64,000 nt of DNA from assembly GCA_004299305.1 (NCBI GenBank), contig SCPZ01000097.1, positions 62,001 through 126,000 on the forward strand, read 5' to 3'. This stretch comes from Methylobacter sp. (GTDB lineage: Bacteria > Pseudomonadota > Gammaproteobacteria > Methylococcales > Methylomonadaceae). The position numbers were made by a program, and so were the translations under genes. The notes beneath the pieces are model-generated. The model saw only the letters and a program-made list of their open reading frames with translations, searched no databases and was not told the origin of the DNA. Below are positions 19,135 through 27,895 of the stretch, in pieces. The stretch's first letter is position 1; every line of letters begins with the position of its first letter.

Positions 19135-19181
19135 ATAAATCTCACCGCGTCAATTGTGCGTTTTTTCAACGACAAAGCAAG

Positions 19182-19212
19182 CCTTGAACTCCCTTGAACT
19201 CCCTTGAACTCC
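19182..19212. repeat. Three tandem copies of a 10-bp unit
   Basis: CCTTGAACTC is repeated three times head to tail between the GGDEF-EAL gene and recD. The surrounding 168 bases hold no gene. Confidence 0.7.
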
Positions 19213-19302
19213 GGTACTTTTGACGTTTAAACGCCAAAACCTGCTTTGGCCGTTTTACGACAGGCACTACGAGTGTAACTCGCAATTAGCCGGGCCGGGT
19301 AG

Positions 19303-20976
19303 TTAGCAAATTTTAAACTTATCAACCAAGCCGGTAACCCTCTCAATTTTTTGCCTGACTGTCGCCTTAAATACAACCTCTTCGGCAACCAGTTTGATGG
19401 TTTTCTTGGCTCGGGTAATTGCTGTGTACAGTAATTCCTTGGTTAACACCGGGTTGACCGCTTCGGGCAGGACGATTAACACTTCCTCGAATTCAGAACC
19501 CTGGCTTTTATGAATGGTCATCGCAAAAACGGTTTCGCAATGCGGCACTCGTGCAGGCAGGTATTTTTTGATGCTGCCGTCGGCGCGTTGAAAAAACACC
19601 ATCAGTCTCCCTGTATCAAAGCTGTCCGTCATGCAAATGCCAATATCGCCATTATAAAGATGCAGCGCCGGGTTATTTTGCGTGATCATGACCGGACGGC
19701 CCGGATACCATAAACCGGATAAATCGATCCGCTTTTGCTCGGCCAGTTTTTGTTCGACCCGGTAATTGATGTCGGCAACGCTGTTGTTTCCCTGACGGTT
19801 GGAACACAACACCTGAAAGCGGCTGAACGCCTGGTAAACCTGCTCGAATCCGGCCCCTGCCTTAATCAATTGCAAGTAATCCGCTTGCTGCGCCGCTACA
19901 TAATCAATTAAATCCGCATCGAGACATTGCACGGCTGCGTCTGCGCCGTCGGATAAGATTTGCCAGGCAAGTTCGTCCTGCTGAAGATTGACCGCCTCGG
20001 CCAACTCTTTTATAACGCCGCCGAAACGGTGCGACTTCTTTAACGTGTAGACATTGCTTTGCAGGGTTTTGGCAATGGCTAAATCGGCTAACACCGCGCC
20101 GGATTCAACCGACGCCAGCTGGTCCTTATCGCCCAGCAAAATCAATCGCGCGCCGGGTTTTAACGCATCGATCAGCTTGCTCATCAGGGCCAAATCGACC
20201 ATGGATGCTTCGTCGATCACGATCAAATCATAAACTAAGGGTTTATCTGCATGGTGCCGAAAATACGGGGAAGGCGGCATCGCGCCCAGCAAGCGATGCA
20301 AGGTGCTGACTGTTTCCGGGATACGGTTTTTTATTTCATCCGAACACGGCAATTTAGCCTTGCTAAATCCAATCGATTCCTGAAGGCGCATGGCGGCTTT
20401 TCCGGTCGGCGCCGCCAATGCAATAACCAGCGTTTGTTCCGCCAATTCCTGCAACAGCGCCAGGATTTTAACGACAGTGAAGGTTTTGCCGGTTCCCGGT
20501 CCGCCGGTAATAATGCAAAACGACTGCTGGGCGGCCATTTTCGCGGCCTCGCGCTGATCATCTATGATTTCGCCGGTATCAAAATATCGATCTAGCATGA
20601 CATCGAGCTTTTCAACCGTATGTTCGTCCTTGGTCATTGTCTTGATCTGCATCGCCAGCCGGTTTTCATAATACCAGTACCGATGCAGGTACAGGCGATT
20701 TTGCTCGATAATCAAGGGTAGCGGGCTCGACTGGCTTGTAGGGTTGCTCTTTGCCAAGCCGGAAGCGAGTAATAAGGCCTGTGTTTGTTCGTCTATTTGT
20801 ATGCAACTGTGGCCTTGGTTTTGCTCGTAAGACAGCGTCATCACGATAGCCTCAAAAGCCTGTTTTTGTATGGGATCGAAGTCGGTGCGTTGGCTAAGGA
20901 ATCGGGCAAAAGCGACATCCAGGCGGCTGAATGATCTTGGCTCTTCGCAGAGCTTGGTCGCGTTTAATGCTGTCAT
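19303..20976 (-). CDS. recD: Exodeoxyribonuclease V alpha subunit RecD
   Basis: 557 residues, a little shorter than E. coli RecD (608). Superfamily 1B 5'-3' helicase subunit of the RecBCD double-strand-break repair enzyme. Walker A GGPGTGKTFTV is near residue 158, Walker B-like DLIVIDEASMVD follows, and C-terminal helicase motifs AMTIHKSQGSEF and YTAITRAKK are present. It overlaps recB by 4 bases, so the two are co-translated in the order recB-recD. recC is not in the window. Confidence 0.93.
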   Translation of the reverse strand: MTALNATKLCEEPRSFSRLDVAFARFLSQRTDFDPIQKQAFEAIVMTLSYEQNQGHSCIQIDEQTQALLLASGLAKSNPTSQSSPLPLIIEQNRLYLHRYWYYENRLAMQIKTMTKDEHTVEKLDVMLDRYFDTGEIIDDQREAAKMAAQQSFCIITGGPGTGKTFTVVKILALLQELAEQTLVIALAAPTGKAAMRLQESIGFSKAKLPCSDEIKNRIPETVSTLHRLLGAMPPSPYFRHHADKPLVYDLIVIDEASMVDLALMSKLIDALKPGARLILLGDKDQLASVESGAVLADLAIAKTLQSNVYTLKKSHRFGGVIKELAEAVNLQQDELAWQILSDGADAAVQCLDADLIDYVAAQQADYLQLIKAGAGFEQVYQAFSRFQVLCSNRQGNNSVADINYRVEQKLAEQKRIDLSGLWYPGRPVMITQNNPALHLYNGDIGICMTDSFDTGRLMVFFQRADGSIKKYLPARVPHCETVFAMTIHKSQGSEFEEVLIVLPEAVNPVLTKELLYTAITRAKKTIKLVAEEVVFKATVRQKIERVTGLVDKFKIC

Positions 20977-23900
20977 TGCGCACCTCCCAATAACGCCGCC
21001 AATGCCTCAACCCGCTCCAGATCAGGCCTATCCTGATAAACGCCGCTCATCGCCCGATCCGCTTGCATCCCGCGCACGAACAAATAACGCACCCCGCCGA
21101 AATGGGTTTCATAGTCGTAATCCGGCAAGCGCGTTTGTAAATAACGATGCAGCACTACCGTGTAAATCCAGTATTGCAGGCCGTAATTATGTTCGCGCAT
21201 CGCATGGGTTAAGCTGTCGGGACTGTAATCCTGCAAGGCGTTGGTTTTGTAGTCCATCACATAGTATTGAGGGGGGGATCCTGGAATCATGCAGATAAGA
21301 TCGATAAACCCGGTCAAATAACCACACATCTGTTTGGCGGTCAAAGGCTGGAAAGCCGGTGTATCGCGCAAAATGCGATTGATCTGGGCTGCATCCATGG
21401 TTTGCATGGCTAAATAAAACGGCATTTCCTTGAGGCACTGGTGTTCCGCCAGGTTCATCAGGCAAAAATCGCCATCGGTTTCAGATAACGGCGTTGCGAC
21501 CACGGTTTGTAACAGTTCATCCAGCATTTGGGGGCGTTCCAGTTTTAAGCCATAACGCTGGCAGGCTTTGTCCCGTTGCACAGTAATATCCTTGCGCCGG
21601 GCGAGGTCGATGAAGGCATTGTTTTCCAATAAATCATGCACGACATTGCCGGTGTGCGCCCCTCTGGGTAATTCGATTGCTACGCTGCCCGGTTCCGGCT
21701 TAGCAATCAACGCCGGTTCTCCGGCCTTGTCTTCCGGTAACTCCGGCGCATCGTGTCGGCTTAGTGCCGACAAGGCCGTATAACTGCTCATTTGCCAGTG
21801 AGTGTACAGCGATCTTTTGCGCTTTGCTGCCTGTAATGGCGTGTGCGCAACTGTTTTTCGGTAACTATTCATTGTGTCGCCCGGCACATCCAGCAAGCGA
21901 TAACCGGCTTTATCTTGAAAGGATTGCAGTTTTTCCTGTTGTTCGGAAAAATCAGCCGTAGCAAATTCAAGCAGCCAAGCCATCGCCGAATCATTCGCCG
22001 TATCCTGGCTGCGCACATCGGCCCAGGCAATATAACAACGGTATTTGGCTCGGGTAACCGCCACGTAAAACACCCGCAAATCCTCGGCCAGCTCTTCGTT
22101 TAATGCCAGTTCCCGGCGACGTTCAAAATCCCTTGAACCCAAATCGACTATCATCCGGCCCTGTTCATGGCATCTAATCAACAAGCGTTCGCTGTTTAAA
22201 CGGTCGCTACGCTGCCAAAGATAAGGACAAAATACGATGCCATACTCCAAGCCCTTGGAGCGGTGCATGGTGACAATTTTGACCGCGTCATCGTCGCTTT
22301 CAAGGCGTAACTGCTGGTCTTCCGCGCTGTCCGCTTTAGCAATCGCACTGCGCAACCAGTCCAGGGTTTTGTTAATGCCCAGATGTTCGTCAACAGCCGC
22401 TTGCTGTATCAGTTCGATAAGATGATGCAGGTTAGTGAGCTGCCGTTCCGCCATCCGTGTTTTCGACACATTGGCCCTGATTTTCTCTTGACGCAGCAAA
22501 TGCTGCATCATCGCCATCAAACCGCTTTGCTGCCAATCCTGAAAATAACCTAGAAACCGCGATGTCCATGCGTCCAGCTCGGTTTCGTTATTGATCAGCC
22601 GGTACAGCGTTTGTCCATCCAGGTCAAACCAGTCCAGCGCCAAAGCCTGTTTAAGCAGTCCGCTGTCTCCTGGATGAGCCACGGCCTGTAACAGGCTGTA
22701 CAAATCGACCGCCTCCTGCGAGGCAAAAACCGACTCGGTGCTGTTTAGCACGGAAGGTACGCCTACCAAACGCAATGCCGCCTGATAATCCCTGGCTTGG
22801 GTATTAGTTCTGACCAGAATCGCAATGTCTTTGGGCTGTATAGCCCGGTTTGCCGGTTGCAGGCTGTAGTCGCCGCTCAATAAATCGACGACTTCATTAA
22901 CAACGGCGCTCCTGATTTCCTCGGCCGCCTTGCCGGACGTCCAGTATCCGGTTTTGCTGTCGCTTTCCGGCAGCTGCCACAGCAGCATTGGAACGACTGC
23001 TTGCCCTCTAAAACACAATGCACCATCACTTGCAGATTTAGCGGGTTTGACAGCATTAAACGCCAGGCCATCCAACAAAAAGGCCCGGTCTCGTTGAAAC
23101 AACGCATTCACCGCCTCGACCAACTGCGGGTGCGAACGCCAGTTTTGGCCTAAGGTAAATTGATGTTCGGCCTGTTGTTGCGCGTCCAGATAGGAATAAA
23201 TATCCGCGCCGCGAAATTTGTAGATTGCCTGTTTGGGGTCGCCGATCAGATATAAATATTGGCTGGGTGCGGCAAACAGCGAGGAGAAAATAAACCATTG
23301 GCTGTTGTCGGTATCCTGGAACTCATCGATCAGCGCGACTTCAAATCGCTGTTGCAATTCAGCTGTCAGCAATGGGCCTTTTTCGCTTTGCAGCGCTTCA
23401 GCCAAGCGACTGATCAAGTCGTCGAAGGACAGCACATTAAGCCGCTGCAAGCGTTTATCCAGCTCCTCGCGTAAATTGTCCAGCAAGGTTCTGCGAAAGG
23501 TCAGGCTAATTTGCGTAAATGCCAAAGCCAACGCATCGAAAGCTGAAGTATCGATAGCCAGCTCGGCCAGGTATTCGGTCTTACGCTGCTCGCCGGACTG
23601 GGTTTTAGTAGCCCTGAATTTACCGCCATGCAAAGCATCCATCAGCCCGTTTTGGGTCAACAAGGCGAACGCCTCGGCATCAGGAAGTTGTGTGCTCGCG
23701 CCGTGCAACCATGCGCTTAGCGCACTATAGTGAAGATCAAAAGCGTCGGTATAGCTGGACTTGAATTTTTCATCGACAAAACCATTGCGCAACACCTTTG
23801 CGCAATGATCCAGTTGATCTTTTGCCGAATCCGTCAGCCCTTGTAATGTTTTTAATGCGTCATCCAGATTCTCGCAAACCGGATAAACGCCAAGCTGCGA

Positions 23901-24542
23901 ATGTATTCCAAAACCGCTGCCTGGGAATGCGGCAATGCTGGCAAGCAGCGCATCCGGGGTTTTAAACTCCGCCGTTAATACCGCGACTTCCCAGGCCGAA
24001 CGCTGGTAAACCTGCTTGCGCCAGAAATCGTCTGCACAAGCCTGCTTAATCACCGCCAGATCGCCGGTTAATTCGGCATCGAATAATTGCCCGCTTTCCA
24101 GGGCATGTTCCCTTAAGACACGCTGACAAAAACCGTGGATAGTGAAAATCCCGGCTTGGTCTATATCCAACAGCGCCATTTGAAGACGTTGCCGGATCAA
24201 TTCCGGCGCTATATCCAGCTTAGCCAGCCAATCGGCAATATTACGGTCGAGGTTTTCAAGCGGGCTGTCCTGAGCCTGTCGAACCGACTCGTCCAATGCC
24301 CGCCTGGCTTCGGCCAATCTGCAACGCACACGGTCTTTAAGCTCTTCGGTTGCCGCCTTGGTAAAGGTCACCACCAACAGTTTGTCAATTGCGATGTCTT
24401 GTTCGACCACAAAGCGCAACACCAGCATTGCTATGGCATAGGTTTTCCCGGTTCCGGCACTGGCTTCAATCAGGTTTACGCCTTTTAGTAATTCGGTTTG
24501 AACCGGATCGAAGTTGTTAAGTTTCATGCGTAAATTCGGCAT
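20973..24542 (-). CDS. recB: Exodeoxyribonuclease V beta subunit RecB
   Basis: 1189 residues, similar to E. coli RecB (1180). The N-terminal UvrD-type 3'-5' helicase has Walker A EASAGTGKTYA near residue 29, DEFQDTD Walker B, and VTMHRSKGLEY and YVAVTRAKY motifs. The C-terminal RecB nuclease domain has the catalytic D1097-Y-K1099 (VMDYKTN). Functional RecB needs RecC and RecD; recC normally lies upstream but the upstream 400 bases here are repeats. The second ATG in MPNLRMKLNNF is a possible start six codons downstream. Confidence 0.94.
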   Translation of the reverse strand: MPNLRMKLNNFDPVQTELLKGVNLIEASAGTGKTYAIAMLVLRFVVEQDIAIDKLLVVTFTKAATEELKDRVRCRLAEARRALDESVRQAQDSPLENLDRNIADWLAKLDIAPELIRQRLQMALLDIDQAGIFTIHGFCQRVLREHALESGQLFDAELTGDLAVIKQACADDFWRKQVYQRSAWEVAVLTAEFKTPDALLASIAAFPGSGFGIHSQLGVYPVCENLDDALKTLQGLTDSAKDQLDHCAKVLRNGFVDEKFKSSYTDAFDLHYSALSAWLHGASTQLPDAEAFALLTQNGLMDALHGGKFRATKTQSGEQRKTEYLAELAIDTSAFDALALAFTQISLTFRRTLLDNLREELDKRLQRLNVLSFDDLISRLAEALQSEKGPLLTAELQQRFEVALIDEFQDTDNSQWFIFSSLFAAPSQYLYLIGDPKQAIYKFRGADIYSYLDAQQQAEHQFTLGQNWRSHPQLVEAVNALFQRDRAFLLDGLAFNAVKPAKSASDGALCFRGQAVVPMLLWQLPESDSKTGYWTSGKAAEEIRSAVVNEVVDLLSGDYSLQPANRAIQPKDIAILVRTNTQARDYQAALRLVGVPSVLNSTESVFASQEAVDLYSLLQAVAHPGDSGLLKQALALDWFDLDGQTLYRLINNETELDAWTSRFLGYFQDWQQSGLMAMMQHLLRQEKIRANVSKTRMAERQLTNLHHLIELIQQAAVDEHLGINKTLDWLRSAIAKADSAEDQQLRLESDDDAVKIVTMHRSKGLEYGIVFCPYLWQRSDRLNSERLLIRCHEQGRMIVDLGSRDFERRRELALNEELAEDLRVFYVAVTRAKYRCYIAWADVRSQDTANDSAMAWLLEFATADFSEQQEKLQSFQDKAGYRLLDVPGDTMNSYRKTVAHTPLQAAKRKRSLYTHWQMSSYTALSALSRHDAPELPEDKAGEPALIAKPEPGSVAIELPRGAHTGNVVHDLLENNAFIDLARRKDITVQRDKACQRYGLKLERPQMLDELLQTVVATPLSETDGDFCLMNLAEHQCLKEMPFYLAMQTMDAAQINRILRDTPAFQPLTAKQMCGYLTGFIDLICMIPGSPPQYYVMDYKTNALQDYSPDSLTHAMREHNYGLQYWIYTVVLHRYLQTRLPDYDYETHFGGVRYLFVRGMQADRAMSGVYQDRPDLERVEALAALLGGAQ

Positions 24543-24557
24543 AATTAAAAATGTTGG

Positions 24558-24614
24558 GTAACTGTTCAGTGTATGCGCATCCGTGTTCCATCTCTCTATG
24601 GGCTGAATAGTTAC
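24558..24614. mobile_element. Decayed MITE fragment (copy B)
   Basis: 57 bp bounded by GTAACTGTTCAGTG and GGCTGAATAGTTAC, degenerate versions of the MITE ends. The inside retains CATCCGTGTTCCAT, as in the right half of MITE C. No matching target duplication flanks it, so it looks like an internally deleted and mutated copy, just upstream of recB. Confidence 0.6.
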
Positions 24615-24742
24615 GCTACGCAGACCAAATCGACGGCAAGTACGTCGCTGTTTTTCGAGCGTTCAAGTAGCGATGAATTTAGTATTTCAGACCATTTAAA
24701 CACGCGGTTCGCCCATGAACGAGCAGCAAATGCGCAATTTAC

Positions 24743-24882
24743 GTAACTATTCAGCGAAAAAAGAAATGGAACACGGATGATACGGATAGGACGGATTTAC
24801 ACGGATTTTTAAAATATTCTGTGCTTTTAATCAGTGTCATCCGTGTTCCATTAATCATTTTTAGCATACGCTGAATAGTTAC
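24743..24882. mobile_element. MITE C: 140 bp, 14-bp TIRs, 8-bp target duplication
   Basis: Perfect ends GTAACTATTCAGCG (24743-24756) and complement (24869-24882), with exact flanking 8-bp repeats CAATTTAC (24735-24742 and 24883-24890). The interior 24765-24852 is a palindromic ACACGGATTT-type repeat related to the copy at 12777-12921. The same ends as MITE A but a different interior shows that the ends are the mobile unit. Confidence 0.88.
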
Positions 24883-24941
24883 CAATTTACTTGATTTTAT
24901 AGCCCATTCTAAAGTTAAACGGTTTTAGAGTACGATGGGCT

Positions 24942-26504
24942 TCAATGTGACTTTGCATGGTGCTCATGCTGATGATTGTGAGACTTTGACGGGGCGAAGA
25001 GCAACTTAAAGATGGACTGGTTTTCTTCCTGTTTGAAGTCTTCAAATTTTGAGGAGAAGTCTTGGCGGGCGCGGCGCCTATGGGCATCAAGATCCTGAAT
25101 TAACATGCCCATTGCTAAAAAGGTATTGGCGGGAGTGTTAAGTGTCATCATTTCTCCGCTGAATAGTTTTAGGCTGTGTTCTTGAACGGCATAATCCTGA
25201 AAATCACCCAAAACCTCTTGAAGCCCTTTCAGGTTTTTAATCAGGTATTTAATTTGCTGTTCGGGATAAAGGCTTTGGAAGAATTCCATTAAATAGCGTA
25301 GTTTCTTACAGGATTTTCTTAAATCATGTAATGCGTCGCTCGGTGATGAATCGGTAATCGCATTGCCTTCCTGTAGCACGCGGGTAAAAATTTTCCATAT
25401 CCTCCGGTCCGCCAGTTCTTTAATGCTCAGTTTGGCATTTTGCTCAAGTAGTTTTTTGTATGAGGGTTCTTTAAGGTACTGCTCCCATTCAGCCAAGGTG
25501 GACAGATACATGGCGGATTGCAGTTTTTTTGCCAGTTCTTTCTGGCTCTTTTGCTGTTTAGCGAGCAAAAAATCATATAAAGGATTGAGGTCTTCCCTGG
25601 TTGATGCAGGGAGACTGCTTTTGTAGCGCTCAAAATTTAACAGATAAACATCCAGGTCCCGTGTCGGGCCGGTCATCTGCCCCAGCCAAGAGAAGAAATC
25701 GCTATAGTATGCGCTGATGTTCGCAGGCAGTATGCCTTTGATTTGGCTGAGTCCCGCACGGGTTCTTCGGACGGCAACTCTAAAGTCGTGCAAAAACTCG
25801 CTATCGGTATCGGCAATAGTGCCCTGCTCGTTGGTTTTTATGGCTTTTAGCAGGTGACTATAGATATATTTGCCGGCAATATCGGCGCGCATGTCGGGAT
25901 CCAAATTAATATTCAATTTTGATGAATAATCTTTAGGCTTGCGGCCCTGAAGCTGTAGGGCTGTTACCAGAATGAGCTTATCGCTGACAGTTAAGCCGAG
26001 TTTTGCGGGCAATAACTCGGCAATATGTTCAGCGGCTTTATCGTAGCCTTTTACCGGTTGTATCAGCACGCGGTTATTGAGTTGGTTGTGCTCTTCGATT
26101 AGCAGTCGGAGTGTGATCTTTTTATCTTTATTAATAATGTTTAGGTGATAAATCTCATAATCCAGTTTGCAAACGGGTAATAATGAGCGCATTTCCAGTA
26201 GTGGCGTCAAGGTGTCCCGTATTATTCCCGGCTCGAATTCCTTGCTGAATAAAGGAACTTTCTTGAGCGTTGAGTTGGCGATAACCAAGCCCGTTTTAAT
26301 TGACCTTAATGTTAATAATGAAGTAAGCCTTGCTTGGTCAAACTCACAGGAGATGTCGTTTGAGTACAAGCGCCAATCGAAGCTGTCATAGTAGGTCTTG
26401 CAGAACGGCTGCCTGGAAACTAGCTGCGTAGTTGCTTCATCGTTCAAGCTGTTGATAAATTCTTCAACCGTTAAATTCGCAGGAAATTCAAATTGTAAGG
26501 ACAT
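24942..26504 (-). CDS. CYTH and CHAD domain protein
   Basis: About 520 residues from the ATG at 26504 (MSLQFEF); a GTG three codons upstream is less likely. The N-terminal half is a CYTH-like (triphosphate tunnel) domain, somewhat divergent. The C-terminal half is a CHAD domain with the two conserved basic repeats HDFRVAVRRTRAGL and HDLRKSCKKLRYLMEF. CHAD domains bind inorganic polyphosphate through these histidines and arginines. The tail is histidine-rich (SHNHQHEHHAKSH) and may bind metal. It is divergent from pstS, which supports a role in polyphosphate or phosphate metabolism. Confidence 0.88.
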   Translation of the reverse strand: MSLQFEFPANLTVEEFINSLNDEATTQLVSRQPFCKTYYDSFDWRLYSNDISCEFDQARLTSLLTLRSIKTGLVIANSTLKKVPLFSKEFEPGIIRDTLTPLLEMRSLLPVCKLDYEIYHLNIINKDKKITLRLLIEEHNQLNNRVLIQPVKGYDKAAEHIAELLPAKLGLTVSDKLILVTALQLQGRKPKDYSSKLNINLDPDMRADIAGKYIYSHLLKAIKTNEQGTIADTDSEFLHDFRVAVRRTRAGLSQIKGILPANISAYYSDFFSWLGQMTGPTRDLDVYLLNFERYKSSLPASTREDLNPLYDFLLAKQQKSQKELAKKLQSAMYLSTLAEWEQYLKEPSYKKLLEQNAKLSIKELADRRIWKIFTRVLQEGNAITDSSPSDALHDLRKSCKKLRYLMEFFQSLYPEQQIKYLIKNLKGLQEVLGDFQDYAVQEHSLKLFSGEMMTLNTPANTFLAMGMLIQDLDAHRRRARQDFSSKFEDFKQEENQSIFKLLFAPSKSHNHQHEHHAKSH

Positions 26505-26663
26505 ATTTATCACGCAGTGTGGGGGTTAAGGAGTCAGCTGCTGGAAGCTTAACGGTTTAGCGTTACAATTTGAGTATGATGCCAGTAGGAAATAAGTTAT
26601 TGTAGACCGCTATTTTGAGCTAGGAAATCAGCATAGCAAAAAAAAGCTATATTGTAATATTCT

Positions 26664-26683
26664 TGTCACATGGTATTTACATA
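26664..26683 (+). promoter_or_regulatory. Possible weak Pho box upstream of pstS
   Basis: TTGTCACATGG followed by TATTTACAT lies about 35-55 bases before the pstS start. The first half fits the PhoB half-site (CTGTCAY) with one mismatch; the second half is poor. It is reported only because of its position. Confidence 0.25.
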
Positions 26684-26717
26684 ATAGCGCCACTTTAAAT
26701 TATTTTGAGAATTGATC

Positions 26718-27701
26718 ATGAAACTATCTTTTAAAACCAAATCGTTAGTTGCAGCGATGGGTTTTGGTATCTCAGTATTAACCAGCGGTGTTGCTGGCGC
26801 CGTACAAACTGTTGATGCCGGTGTTCCCGAGTATCAAAAAGCCAGCGGTATTTCCGGAAACCTGTCCAGTGTCGGTTCTGACACTTTGGCTAACCTGATG
26901 ACCTTATGGGCAGAAGAATTCAATCGTGCTTATCCTAACGTAAATATTCAAATTCAGGCGGCAGGATCTTCTACGGCGCCTCCTGCGTTGACCGAAGGCA
27001 CATCAAACCTGGGGCCTATGAGCCGCGAAATGAAGGATGACGAGCTTGAAGCTTTTGAAGATAAATACGGCTACAAGCCTACAGCTATTCCAGTAGCTAT
27101 TGATGCGTTGGCGGTTCTTGTTAATAAGGACAACCCGGTCAAGGGTTTGACTATGGAGCAGGTCGATGCGATTTTCTCTTCCACCAATAAATGCGGCGGC
27201 GCTGCAAGTATTGAAACATGGGGCGATGCAGGTGTTGCCGCTTGGGGAGCAAAAAGCATTCAGTTATACGGACGCAACTCGGTTTCCGGCACTTACGGTT
27301 ATTTTAAAGAACACGCTTTATGTAAAGGCGACTTCAAAAACAACGTAAACGAGCAGCCCGGTTCTGCTTCTGTAGTCCAATCTGTTACTTCATCGGTTAA
27401 CGGTATTGGTTACTCCGGTATGGGCTATACAACATCAGGCGTTAAAATGGTGGCTTTGGCAAAGAAGGGCAGTACGTCTTTCGTTGACGCGACACCTGAA
27501 AATGCAATTGCCGGTACGTATCCTTTGACGCGTTACTTGTATGTTTATGTTAATAAGAAACCAAATCAGCCGTTGGCGCCGTTAGATAATGAATTTATCA
27601 AAATGGTATTGTCGAAAACCGGTCAGCAAGTGGTTATAAAAGACGGCTATATACCGCTGCCTGCAAAAGTTGTTGATAAAGTGCTGGCTACGCTTAAATA
27701 A
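26718..27701 (+). CDS. pstS: Phosphate ABC transporter substrate-binding protein
   Basis: About 327 residues from the ATG at 26718 (MKLSFKTKS); a TTG two codons upstream is rejected. The signal peptide ends near AGAVQ. The mature protein has PstS hallmarks: [10 protein letters not shown] near the start of the mature chain, [10 protein letters not shown] phosphate-loop residues, [11 protein letters not shown], and [16 protein letters not shown]. It captures periplasmic phosphate for PstCAB. It belongs to the larger PstS type (phosphate/OMP-like) rather than the E. coli sequence type. It heads the pst cluster, separated by 194 bases from pstC. Confidence 0.93.
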   Translation: MKLSFKTKSLVAAMGFGISVLTSGVAGAVQTVDAGVPEYQKASGISGNLSSVGSDTLANLMTLWAEEFNRAYPNVNIQIQAAGSSTAPPALTEGTSNLGPMSREMKDDELEAFEDKYGYKPTAIPVAIDALAVLVNKDNPVKGLTMEQVDAIFSSTNKCGGAASIETWGDAGVAAWGAKSIQLYGRNSVSGTYGYFKEHALCKGDFKNNVNEQPGSASVVQSVTSSVNGIGYSGMGYTTSGVKMVALAKKGSTSFVDATPENAIAGTYPLTRYLYVYVNKKPNQPLAPLDNEFIKMVLSKTGQQVVIKDGYIPLPAKVVDKVLATLK

Positions 27702-27895
27702 GATTAAGGATTAAATTCAGTATTGTGTAAGGATGTATAGACAGGGATGTCGGCTTAATGTGTTGTTATCTTCCCCTCTCAGAAAGTAAAAACGCATCGG
27801 ACAATATAGGGCTGAGATTTACTTTGTGGATCTTGGCCTTTTTTTTGCCGTTTTTTGTTATCATTGTCACATTTAATTTCTAGTATCTCTTAAGT

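Noticed and set aside
27770-27830. CTGAGA motif suggesting a TPP riboswitch
   Set aside because: No second conserved arm, and the downstream genes are pst, not thiamine genes.
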